The position numbers and the translations under genes are program-made. The notes under the pieces are model-generated. The model saw nothing but the letters and a program-made list of their open reading frames with translations, did not search any database and had not been told where the DNA came from. From Pelobates cultripes (lineage: Eukaryota; Chordata; Amphibia; Anura; Pelobatidae), in the NCBI GenBank assembly GCA_933207985.1, contig OW240917.1:98592430-98656429 (forward strand): a DNA stretch of 64,000 bases. Direction: 5' to 3'. Positions 1-9,747 of this stretch are shown in pieces (within the stretch, counting starts at the first letter, position 1; each line of letters opens with the position of its first letter).

Positions 1-384
1 AATAAGCATAGGCCCAACCAGGTGTTAAACATTCGTAGTGGATGGTGCTTTTAGGAGTAATAGAAGGGTTGTGGTCATTAGCTTGGCTAATATAGCTTGG
101 TTGCTGCTTCTAAATGTTGCTTCTAAGTGTGTGATTGGAGATATTCTGGAAATAAACTGGAGGTAATCTGAGGTATACAGGAGGACATTTTTTTTAAAGA
201 TACGATTTTCTCACCTCATTAAAATGGCAGACTTAGTTCAGTGTAATAGTTGTTGTGCATTTGTTTCACGTTTCACTTTTTGGAGATTTGGATGCTGTCT
301 AATCTGTAGACAGTTCTCTATATTCAGGCAGTAAATTGTATTTTTGAAGTCTGAGATTTGTAAATTATCCAGTAAATAAACTCA
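1..384. other. Unrecognised AT-rich stretch
   Basis: No ORF, repeat end or RNA fold is recognisable before the LINE similarity begins at about 385-530. Confidence 0.6.
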
Positions 385-530
385 AAGCCACTGCCTCAGA
401 GACGTCCTAGGAATGGCTGATGGATTACTGTAGGATCTGCTAGACTTAGAGTTGTGGATAAAAGGCACATTGCACAGTCTGTTGTTCTACATAATTCATT
501 TTCAGCACTTCTTTAGAGTGTAGTGGTGTT

Positions 531-1016
531 GTGGAGACAGGCTCATGCACTGAGTATAGTTGTTTGGTGGAGACATGCTTGGAGACTATGGTGAGGTCTG
601 ATAGAAAACAGTTGTTGTTGGGGGATTCTATCATAAGAGATGTAGAGCTGGACAATAGTGGTCTTGTGAGATGTCTTCCTGGAGCTACTGCTCACAGAGA
701 CAGGAGACGTATTTGTAATATTGTTAAGGTAGCAAAGCAGGAAGGGGAATTGGATGCACTTGTCCATCTTGGGACAAAAGACTTGGCTTGCAATGAGGTT
801 TCAGAGGTAAAGGAAGTTTTTTGTGTTTTTGCCAATGATATATGGCAGGTTGCCTCCACACTGTCATTCTCTGAAGTTCTGCCTGTGCATAACACTCAGA
901 ACGACAGGCGAATGCGTATTAGGGACTTTAACTTGTGGCTTGGTGAATGGTGTCGGGAACAAGGATTTGGCTTAATTTCTCATGGTAGCTCTGTTTGGAA
1001 TGGAAATAAACTGTAA
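531..1016 (+). pseudogene. LINE ORF1 relic with SGNH-esterase-like domain
   Basis: Open for 161 codons. Visible esterase-family blocks: LLGDSIIRDVE (nucleophile GDS), CLPGA (Gly block), HLGTKDL (normally G-[TN]-ND, here K replaces N) and a C-terminal WCREQGFGLISHG block with the His region. CR1 and related LINEs are known to carry such an esterase in ORF1, where it is thought to help membrane or ribonucleoprotein handling. The N-terminal zinc-finger part of ORF1 is missing or unreadable. The reading ends in a stop seven bases before the endonuclease frame. The change at the Asn block suggests loss of catalysis. Confidence 0.75.
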
Positions 1017-1022
1017 AAAAAG

Positions 1023-1674
1023 ATGGTTTGCATCTTTCTCAAAAGGGAACAAATGTTCTCAGCAATACCAGGGTACTCTTTATATAGAAAAGACAGGGAA
1101 GGCAAGAAAGGGGGCGGGGTGTCCCTGTATGTGAAGGATAGCATAAAATCTAGCCTAATAAAAGTTAGTGAGGCAAACATAGAGTCCGTTTGGGTTACGT
1201 TAGAATTTGGTAATCACACAGTAAGTCGTGTAGGTGTGATTTTTAGGCCCCCAGGACAAATAGAAGAGTTAGATAATCTACTAATAGAGGAAATAGCTAA
1301 AATGATAATGAAGGGGGAAGTTACTAGTTGAGAAAATAGCTCAAATGTCAATGGAGGGGGACGTTATCATCATAGGTGACTTTAATCTTCCTGATGTGAA
1401 CTGGAAAACTAGAATTGTATATTGGTTGTATAGGCAGAGGAAAACTAAAATAGCTGCTTGTGCCAGTAGCACACATATTCTAAACTCCCTACTGGGATTG
1501 TCTCTAAAACAAGTTGTTGAGGAGCCAACGCGTAAGGAGGCCATACTAGATTTAGTGTTAACAAACGGAGATTTAAGATCCATTGATCATCAGTCAGTGT
1601 GGTTTAATATAAGAACAGTGACTGAGTCACACCACACAAAAACAAAAGTTTTAGACTTTAGAAAACCAGACTAA
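1023..1674 (+). pseudogene. LINE ORF2 relic: APE-type endonuclease
   Basis: Two abutting reading stretches (1023-1331 and 1345-1674) make up the endonuclease. The first has GYSLYRKDREGKKGGGVSLY; the second has the catalytic-type GDFNLPDVNW, then ILDLVLTNGDL and DHQSVWF (normally SDH..V.F). The usual first block (NARSL..K..EL...) is not present, so the domain is N-terminally truncated. A stop at 1329-1331 separates the parts. The product would nick target DNA for target-primed reverse transcription in an intact element. Confidence 0.8.
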
Positions 1675-1726
1675 AATTAATATATGTGTAAAGGAGTCAT
1701 TATCAGCCTGGAGCAGTTTAAATGGA

Positions 1727-3395
1727 GTGCAAGAGAAATGGGATTATTTAAAAGTTACACTGCTGAAGACAACAGAAAATTTCATTAGGCTTGTCAGTAA
1801 AAGCAAAACATTTAAGAAACCACTTTGGTACTCCGCAGATGTGGCCAAAAAAGTAAAAAACAAAAAGTTAGCATTTAGTAATGATAAAAACACCCAGAGT
1901 GAGGAAGATAGACAGATCTATAAGATTAGGCAGAAAGAGGCTAAGCAAATTACAAGAGCTTCCAAATTACACACAGAAGAGAAAATAGCCCAGTCAGTAA
2001 AAAAATAAATAAAAAAGTACAAAACATTTTTTAGATACATAAATGAGAAAAGGAAAGTAAAACAAGGATTAGTTAGATTAAAAACAAAAAAGGAAAGTAT
2101 GTAGAAGAGGATAAAGGTCCAGCTGACTGCCTCAATGAATATTTTTGTTCAGTATTCACAGATGAAAATGAAGGAAAATGGAGAAATGAGTCATGTGAGT
2201 TTACAGAGGAAGAGGTTCTATTTCAACTGTCAAAAGTAAAGACAAATAAGTCAATGGGGCCTGATGGAATACACCTAAGGTTATTAAAAGAGCTTAGTGG
2301 TGTTCTAGAAAAACCATGAACAGATTTATTTAACCAATCATTGTTAACAGCAGTAGTCCCAGATGATTGGAAGTTAGCGTATGTTGTACCCATTCACAAG
2401 AAAGGTAGTAGGGAGGAATCTGGCAACTATAGCCCAGTAAGCCTTACTTCAGTAGTTGGGAAAGTAATGGAAACCATGTTAAAGGATAGTATTGTTGAAC
2501 ATTTAAAATCACATGGATTTCAAGATCAGAGACAATACGGGTTTACTTCAGGGAGATCATGGCAAACTAATCTTATTGATTTTTTTTGATTGGGTAACTA
2601 AAATAATAGATCAGGGTGGTGCAGTAGACATTGCTTACCTCGATTTCAGTAAGGCTTTCGACACTGTTGCACGTAGAAGGCTTATCAATAAACTGCAATC
2701 TTTAAGTTTGGATTCCAATATTGTTAAATGGGTAAGGCAGTGGCTGAGTGACAGGCAACAGAGGGTTGTAGTCAATGGAGTATATTCGAAGCATGGGCTT
2801 GTCACCAGTGGGGTACCTCAGTGATCTGTACTTGGACCCATTCTCTTTAATATTGTTGTTAGTGATATTGCAGAAGGTCTTGATAGTAAGGTATGTCTTT
2901 TTGCTGATGATACTAAGATATGTTACAGGGTTGATGTTCCTGGAGTGATAAGCCAAATAGCAGATTATTTACGCAGTACAGGAGACCGTATCTTCAGAAG
3001 GATATTAATACTTTAGAGAGAGTTCAGAGAAGGGCTACTAAACTGGTTCATGGATTGCAGGATAAAACTTACCAAGAAAGGTTAAAGGATCTTAATATGT
3101 ATAGCTAGGGGGAAAGACAAGACGGGGGGATATGATAGAAACATTTAAATACATAAAGGGAATCAAAACAGTAAAGGAGGAGACTATATTTAAAAGAAGA
3201 AAAGCTACCACAACAAGAGGACATAGTCTTAAATTGGAGGGCCAAAGGTTTAAAAATAATATCAGGAAGTATTACATTACTGAGAGGGTAGTGGATGCAT
3301 GGAATAGCTTTCCAGCTAAAGTGGTAGAGGTTAACACAGTGAAGGAGTTTAAGCATGGATGGGATAGGCATAAGGCTATCCTAACTATAAAATAA
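1727..3395 (+). pseudogene. LINE ORF2 relic: reverse transcriptase and C-terminus
   Basis: Linker 1727-2008 (lysine-rich, KPLWYSADVAKKVKNKK), RT fingers/palm 2210-2950 and C-terminal segment 3132-3395. Recognised motifs: NKSMGPDGIH, VPIHKKGSREESGNY, YLDFSKAFDTV, SGVPQ*SVLGP, FADDTK. Damage: a frame change at the T8 run at 2580-2588; a stop in place of Gly in GVPQG (TGA at 2822); and a deletion that joins the region just after FADDTK to RVQRRATKLVHG at about 2960-3010, removing the later palm and thumb. Conserved CR1/L2-like tail RGHSLKLEGQRF...VVDAWNSFPAKVV is kept. Confidence 0.85.
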
Positions 3396-3494
3396 GGCCA
3401 AGGTCTAATGAAAATATTTAGAAAATTGGGCAGACTAGATGGGCCGAATGGTTCTTATCTGCCGTCACATTCTATGTTTCTATGAAATTAAACT

Positions 3495-3574
3495 TTTGCA
3501 TAAAACATTGACAATCACCTAATATCTGAGCTAACCTTTTTCATGGCATACTTGCATAAAACATTGACAATCAC
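3495..3574. repeat. 24-bp direct repeat, two copies 56 bp apart
   Basis: TTGCATAAAACATTGACAAT occurs at 3496-3515 and again at 3552-3571, each continuing CAC. It lies directly beyond the 3' end of the LINE. Confidence 0.85.
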
Positions 3575-4213
3575 TTAGCTTGAACATGTGCTATTAAAAT
3601 ATTTTTCTGACCTGCTTAACGGTGGCTTGTAACAATAGTTCATTTACATCTATTGTTTTTTGTGTATTACATGAAAATGCACTATTTCAAATTATGATTT
3701 GAAGCTAGTATAGCATTGCTGACTTAATATATGTCACATCTGGATGAATGAAATTCTTTTGGGAAACAGGGTAGGTGGGAGGTCAGAGGCCATTTAAACT
3801 GTGCACAGTAGCTGTGATTGTCCCAGTCACCCAAAACAAAACTCATTTCAGCTTGGGACAAAAGAGGCATTGTGCACAACAAAACACAGATCCCCCCCCC
3901 CCAAATTTAGTTTCATAATAATTTGTAGACCTTTTATATGAATCAGAACCCTGCCGTTAACACTTCTCATGTCAGATCATAAAGCACAGTAATTTCACTT
4001 CTGTGACCTGCAACTTCATGTAAACCTCAGACTTCCTCTACTGTCCCTGGTAGTTTATACCTTACATTGATTTTCACTTGGCCTCATTTAAATGGACTAC
4101 ATGTTTTAATTGGCGTACTATTGTAAAGTGTTGCAGAATATGCTGTTGCTTGAAAATACAACTCAATACAAGTGACTAATGGGCACCCTGTTAATATGAT
4201 GTACATAAAGAGA
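3575..4213. other. Unique intronic sequence
   Basis: AT-rich; a C tract at 3893-3902 is the only notable feature. Confidence 0.6.
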
Positions 4214-4652
4214 TTAAAGTGGCACAGAATTTGCAAAGACCCATGACGGTAATAGTGCCGCCGGGGGTCTGGTGGCCGGGGGGCTCAAGCAAGGTGAGTT
4301 CTACTTACCTTTCTTCCAGCGGGTCCTTTTCAGCAAGCGTGAGAGGAGAGTACAGCATTGAGGTCTATGATGGATCCTGTGAGACCATGATTCCTCCATA
4401 GATAAAGCCAATTCCCCGCAGCCGTCACTGGAGATGGCTGGGGATATTGACACTTCTACACAGTGGTAGCGCAGCACAGTGTCTAGAAGTGTTAAGCATA
4501 AAGATATACAGAGACAAAGTAGTCCCTACTTTATCTCAGTATATCTCCTGACTGGTTTGGAATTTCAACCTAGTCAATAGGAGTATTTTATAAAGATTCT
4601 ATCTTTATGAAATACTAATTATTTCAGGGGTTGGGTGACGGTGTCGCTTTAA
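4214..4652. mobile_element. T2/Kolobok-like MITE with TTAA target duplication
   Basis: Left end TTAA|AGTGGCAC at 4214-4225; right end GTGTCGCT|TTAA at 4641-4652, i.e. inverted AGCGACAC. No transposase. The TTAA duplication and AG(G/T)-type ends fit the Kolobok-related T2 MITEs described from Xenopus. Confidence 0.75.
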
Positions 4653-4672
4653 TCCTTGGACTTCCAATATGC

Positions 4673-5086
4673 CTAAGGGACACTATAGGCACCCAGACCA
4701 TTTCATCTCATTGAAGTGGTCTGGGTACGGTGTCCCTGTCCCCCTAACCATGCAGTGTAAAACATTGTAGTTTCATAGAAAGAGCAATGTATAAATTGCA
4801 ATTTAAAGACAACCTCTAGTTGCTGTCTTAGCATGAGGCTTTTTCAAAATCCCCATAGGAAAGCATTGATTCAATGCTTTCTGATGGAGAAGGTCTATTG
4901 TGCATGTGGTGCTCACTGCCCATACACATTAGGTTCTCCCCTCAGGAGAAGTCTGATATAGTGACGAGGGACTTCGGCACTGGAAAGAGGTAAGTGAAAT
5001 ATTTTTTTTTTTACATTTTAGTCAGCAGAAGGACATTATGTCGTTAGGAATGCAGTTTTGTATTCCTAACACTGTAGAGTTCCATT
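4673..5086. mobile_element. T2-like MITE, 'GGCACCCAGACCA' subfamily
   Basis: Left end CTAAGGGACACTATAGGCAC (first base of TTAA changed) followed by the imperfect palindrome CCCAGACCATTTCATCTCAT / GAAGTGGTCTGGG. Right end has GTATTCCTAACACTGTAGAG then TTCCATTAG. Only 20 bp from the previous MITE. Confidence 0.65.
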
Positions 5087-6320
5087 AGAGTGTTTTTCTG
5101 CTATTCAGTAGATTATTGATATGATATAAAATTAACGTAAAATGACAGCAATGCATTGCCATTTTTACCTCTTGTTCAGTTATGTCTAATTTTCTGTTTT
5201 CCTTGTTTGTTCAGTGCAAAATCTACCACAATTCTAAAACAATTATTATTTTTTATCTTGCTAGCAATTTATTAAACAGAATGTCTGCCTTTTTTTCTGT
5301 AAATCTTTAGACTTTTAGGATGAAAAAACAAAAACAAACTGCTTCTGTTTCTATGTTTGTAGTTTACACACTGGTGATGAGTATATAGACTAACTGCTAA
5401 GACTCCTGAGCCCACAGTTACAGTGCTGTGAGGATTTAATACGTAAGCCGCATGGGCCGCTTCCTTGCACCACATCCACAGCTTGGATTTTCCCTTTAAA
5501 GTTATCCTTTCTAGAGAACAAATGGAGATGTCACAGTGACAGAATGCATATTTGAGTAGATCTTACAAACCTTCTCTGTTGGAGGTGCCTGATGACTGGA
5601 GTTGAAAATACCTCTCCCAAAATCCCACAGTTAGGATGTGCTCATGCACCCTCCTCATTCTTTGAATAGAAGTGAAAGTTGCCCATGTCAGTCTGTTGTG
5701 TAAATCTAGTTGATGACCCATTTGTTTTGTTTAGTCATCCAAACGCACCCCCCCTTCCCGTCCTGAAGCGCATATCAAATTAAAGGATGTGTGAACAGCA
5801 TGCATTGGGTATATACAGCTGAACCAAAGTGCAACCATTTGCAAAAAAAAAAGGAACATCCCTTTGAAAACCATTTACTTTTCTTTGATGTTTTGCAGTC
5901 TAACTAAGGAGCTCAGCTATGTCAATCAGTAGAAGATTAGCCAGGTGTCTTCCTTACTGTTTGAACAAATGTGTTTGCATCAGAAAATCTCCATTGATCT
6001 CTTCCTTAAATGGTTAAATAGTTTCTTTCAGTTTTCTATCCTTCCTATCTCACTTGCAAGTATAACAATGGCATTTAACCCCTTGTAAAGCATTCCTTGC
6101 TCAAACAATATACTTTGTCAAGAATGGGGTCTTCATTTTAAAAAACTCCTGCAAATATTCAGATTTTTCCAAATGGTTATATATGATTGAGTATTTCACT
6201 TTCTTGTTTTTAGATTGAATTTATGTTACATTCTTTTTTACATAATGACCTCATATGACTATGGAGAAATGCCACTACAAGGCCACATGAATATAATGTT
6301 ACCTTGTATAGTATGTTGTC
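5087..6320. other. Unique intronic sequence
   Basis: No gene, RNA or repeat recognised. Confidence 0.55.
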
Positions 6321-6720
6321 TTAAAGGGAGACTATAGCCACCCAGACCACTTCATCTCATTGATGTGGTCTGGGTGCACTGTCCCTGCCCCTTTAACCCT
6401 GCAGCTGCAAACATGACAGTTTCAGAGAAATCTTTTTCAGGGTTAAGACAGCCTCTGGTGGCTGCCTCCCAGACTGCCACTAGAGGTGCTTTCTGGCCTT
6501 TCACAGAGTTTGACTCTGTGAAACGATGCCTTAGATGAGGACGTCCAGCGTCTTCTATAACTTTATAGGAAACCATTTAGTCAATGCTTTCCTATGGGAA
6601 AGGCCTAATTCATGTGCAGATTATCATTACTTACTAGGGAGAATGCTGTAAGGGTGGGGGGTGGGGGGGGTCCAGAGAGACATTTTAGTATTAGTTAGCC
6701 ATCTTGACGTTTTCCTTTAA
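6321..6720. mobile_element. T2-like MITE with TTAA duplication
   Basis: Left TTAAAGGGAGACTATAGCC at 6321; right end ACGTTTTCCTTTAA ending 6720. Carries the CCACCCAGACCACTTCATCT / GATGTGGTCTGGGTG palindrome of the subfamily seen at 4673 and 38037, and a G-rich tract at 6651-6670. Confidence 0.8.
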
Positions 6721-7742
6721 TTGTTTTTAATCTTTGAGGCTCCAGTTATAGGATAGACCTGTAGTCCGTATTAACTTTAATTTAATAAGATCTCAGTCTA
6801 CATGATAGTGCCATTCTTGAACAGTTTCAAAGGCTGTTTATACAGTAAACCAAGAAAACAAGAAAGAGTATGGAGATCTGACAATGGGATTCCAGAGTTT
6901 GTTTATAAATAGTCTACCTGAAAAAGGATTGTAGGAAATCTTTTTTGAGTTCAGCTAGTTTGGCCTAACATTTGCAGTTTCCTTGTTCTCACGTATTCCC
7001 CCATTATAAAATAAACCTTACACATTTTGTGATAGGAGTGACAGTAACATAGTTATTTACAAAACTTTGACAAAGCAAAATTTCACCAGAAAACTGTAAA
7101 TCTTTGGCCCAAATAGCCAAAACAAAAAATTCTCTATATATGCAATGCCCTGGTGAATTCTGGACAATTCATTGTTTAGTGAAGCCCTGTAAATAGACCT
7201 GAGGCCTGACTCTGACAAGTACAGACAGGAGGAATCTTAGAATGGCCTTTGTTTTCCCTGTGCTCACAAACAAATCACACAGTATAAATACTCTCCTCTT
7301 TAAGACGGTCTTGGGAGGTCTGTTAACCTCTGTCTTGCCAGTAGGTGCCTTGTGCTCATCTTGCAGTGTGTGTAAGTCCTTCAGTGTACTTTCCCTTCTT
7401 TAGTTCTAGTTACATGGGATATTTAGTTAGCTAGTCTAGTGTAACTCACAACATATACCATGCTGTGGCGAGAGGCCAGATGCTTTGGTGCTGTGAACCA
7501 TATGTGCCTCCTGCCATTGAGATTTCTATAGCACATTGATGAGAATTTTAACTTCTCAGTCCTACTTTTAACTTGTGAAATTCGTAGAAAAACAGATCTG
7601 TACTTTACCAAAACGCCTCTGAAATGTTACATATGAAATGCAGCTTTCCATGCTGAGAAAACCAGATAAATGTCTCCTTTATACTTAAATACCCACCATT
7701 ATTTTATTATGATATTGCTAATTATGCTGACCTGTCTTTGTC
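6721..7742. other. Unique intronic sequence
   Basis: No gene or repeat recognised. Confidence 0.55.
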
Positions 7743-7907
7743 TTAAAGGAACACTATAGCATTAGGAATACAAACGTACTCCTCATGCAATTGTAATCTG
7801 TTAGCACCCTCCCTTCAAGGGTCTCCCATGACAGCCGCCACAAGGGTCTCTCGACGGCCACCATTTCTTGGTTGAGACCGTTATGGTGGGTGAAGTGTTC
7901 CTTTTAA
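7743..7907. mobile_element. Short T2-like MITE with TTAA duplication
   Basis: TTAAAGGAACACTATAGCA at 7743 and AGTGTTCCTTTTAA ending 7907. About 157 bp between the TTAA copies, so a short deletion form. The central part is GC-richer than the flanks. Confidence 0.8.
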
Positions 7908-9411
7908 GGTTACACTTTCCTTTAAAGGGTTAATATTCTATACTTTCATGCGTTACACAGGTTATTTATGAATGTTTAATACACAAATCAAACCTAATTT
8001 GTTATGTTATTATAGATATTCTTCATTTTGATAGAACTCTTGGAATGCGCAATGTTGCACAATGCAGTAGATGGTTGTTTATCTAGTGATCAATATCTGG
8101 CTTTTCTTCATTACCTGCCAACTGGATTGGATCTTCTGTCTTCAGTGATTTGTTATGTTATGTGTATGTTTGTTCAATTAAAAATTACTGTCATGACCAA
8201 TAATGATCAATACGCTAGCAATCACCTCTTGCCAATAAACAATAATTGATCCTACTTCAGTGCTTGTCAGACTTCCTGATGTATGATGCTGACAATTTCT
8301 TTTCCGCCTCCCTATCCCTCACTTTGTGACACTTACACGACTTATGGACTACTTACTCGTGGGAAATATTTCTTCCCCTTTTACCAATATCTATTCTGTT
8401 TGCAATGTAATGGTTGCTGTGGGACTCGCAACCAGCAGGTCATTGTGAAGGCCACCATCAAGGGAATGCAGATAGTTCTTTGGTAAGGGGCCCAGCAGAG
8501 CACTGGGATCCTCGATGTGGCTCAGTTTTATAGATATAAATATTTCCCCTAACCACACTACAGTGAGGATCTTTCGCAAACCAAGACCCATATCTGACTG
8601 CACTCTCTGCCACCATTGTTCTATTGCATGACATCATTGGGAACATGTGATGTTAAGGCCTTTCCTGCCAATGCATGAAGGATGCCATATGGTAGTGACA
8701 TGTCAAAGTCTTGCGGCATTCCATATTTATATTGATTTATATTATTGATCAGGGTGGGACACCCCATTGGGTCAGAGGGGGAGTGTATGGGATTCATTTG
8801 GCAGCCTTCATAAGTACAATATGAAGTTTACAGTAATAGGGTCAGAGTCAATATCCAGTATGTAGAGTCTAGTACCCGACCATCTTAAAAACTAATCAGC
8901 TATTAATGCCTTTAATGTCCACAGAAATTCACAAAAAGCTGTATGTCTTTTTCCTCCAACACAGGGGTAATAGCCAAAACAATTATTGGGTAGTTCTCCC
9001 ACAGCAGATGATCTACCATTTTGCCTATCTCCTGCTCTCTAACAAGAATAATGTTTTATTGCATGAAATATTGCAAACATGTTTAAATTACATGTCTTTA
9101 TTAAAAAATATATATATTTCTAATTATTGCTATTATTTTGTAATCATATAATCACCTGCTTTATTCATTCAAGGTCTGTAGTTACAGAAACAAAATCTCC
9201 TTGCAAATCTTTTTCTTATGAAAAGAGCAATATCTTTTTTCTTTTATGGAGTTTAACAGGTAACATTTTCCTGAAATTCTCATCTCGTAATTTGTATCCA
9301 TCTGTTCAAGGTAGACTTATTAATAGGTTGTCAGCAGGACTTCAGGGTCAGTCTGTCAATCTGCATTATTGAAAAAGTGACCAAGCAGTCCCTTTTCTGG
9401 GTGTTGTGAGT
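7908..9411. other. Unique intronic sequence
   Basis: Several small ORFs (for example 8028-8249, 8906-9151) have no family match and the composition of AT-rich intron; not called as genes. Confidence 0.55.
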
Positions 9412-9747
9412 TAAAATAACCTTTGTGGGATTTTACTTATTGATATTATAAATTTGTATATTTATATATATTCTAACACTATAGAGTCCCTTTAACAGAG
9501 GAGGAGATAAACACTTAAAAAGTAAACACACTGTGCTGTCAGATCTAATTGGAAGTGAAACCATTTTTTTCAAGCAGATTGTGTCAGTCACAGCCAGGGG
9601 AGGTGGTCCTGGGACTGCATAAACAGAAACAAAAGTGATTTAACTCTTACATGGCAGAGAATTGAGCAGTGAGAATGCAGTGGTGATTTATACACCAAAA
9701 CTGCTTCATTAAGCTAAAGTTGTTTGGTGCTTAGAGTATCACTTTAA
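9412..9747. mobile_element. T2-like MITE right ends (two fragments)
   Basis: ACACTATAGAGTCCCTTTAA ends at 9495 and looks like the right end of one copy. The stretch 9496-9747 ends TTTGGTGCTTAGAGTATCAC then TTTAA; its last 90 bases (ATTGAGCAGTGAGA..., ACACCAAAAC) match the element at 23345-23765, so both belong to one subfamily. Confidence 0.6.

Larger units (their letters stand above)
385..3485 (+). mobile_element. CR1-type non-LTR retrotransposon relic (LINE)
   Basis: Domain order on the plus strand is that of a CR1-clade LINE: ORF1 esterase remnant, APE-type endonuclease with GDFNLPDVNW, reverse transcriptase with LDFSKAFDTV and FADDTK, then the C-terminal block RGHSLKLEGQRF...VVDAWNSFP. 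The 3' end finishes in ATTCTATGTTTCTATG, which fits the short terminal repeats of CR1 elements instead of a poly-A tail. The copy is about 3.1 kb, shorter than a full element, with several stops and frame changes and an internal deletion. The left edge is uncertain: clear protein similarity starts at about 590, and 385-530 may be earlier ORF1. Not active. Confidence 0.88.

Noticed and set aside
8028..9372. Several 60-81 codon ORFs, considered as a missed sh3rf1 upstream exon
   Set aside because: None carries the RING Cys/His pattern or the following linker; no matching splice sites in frame.
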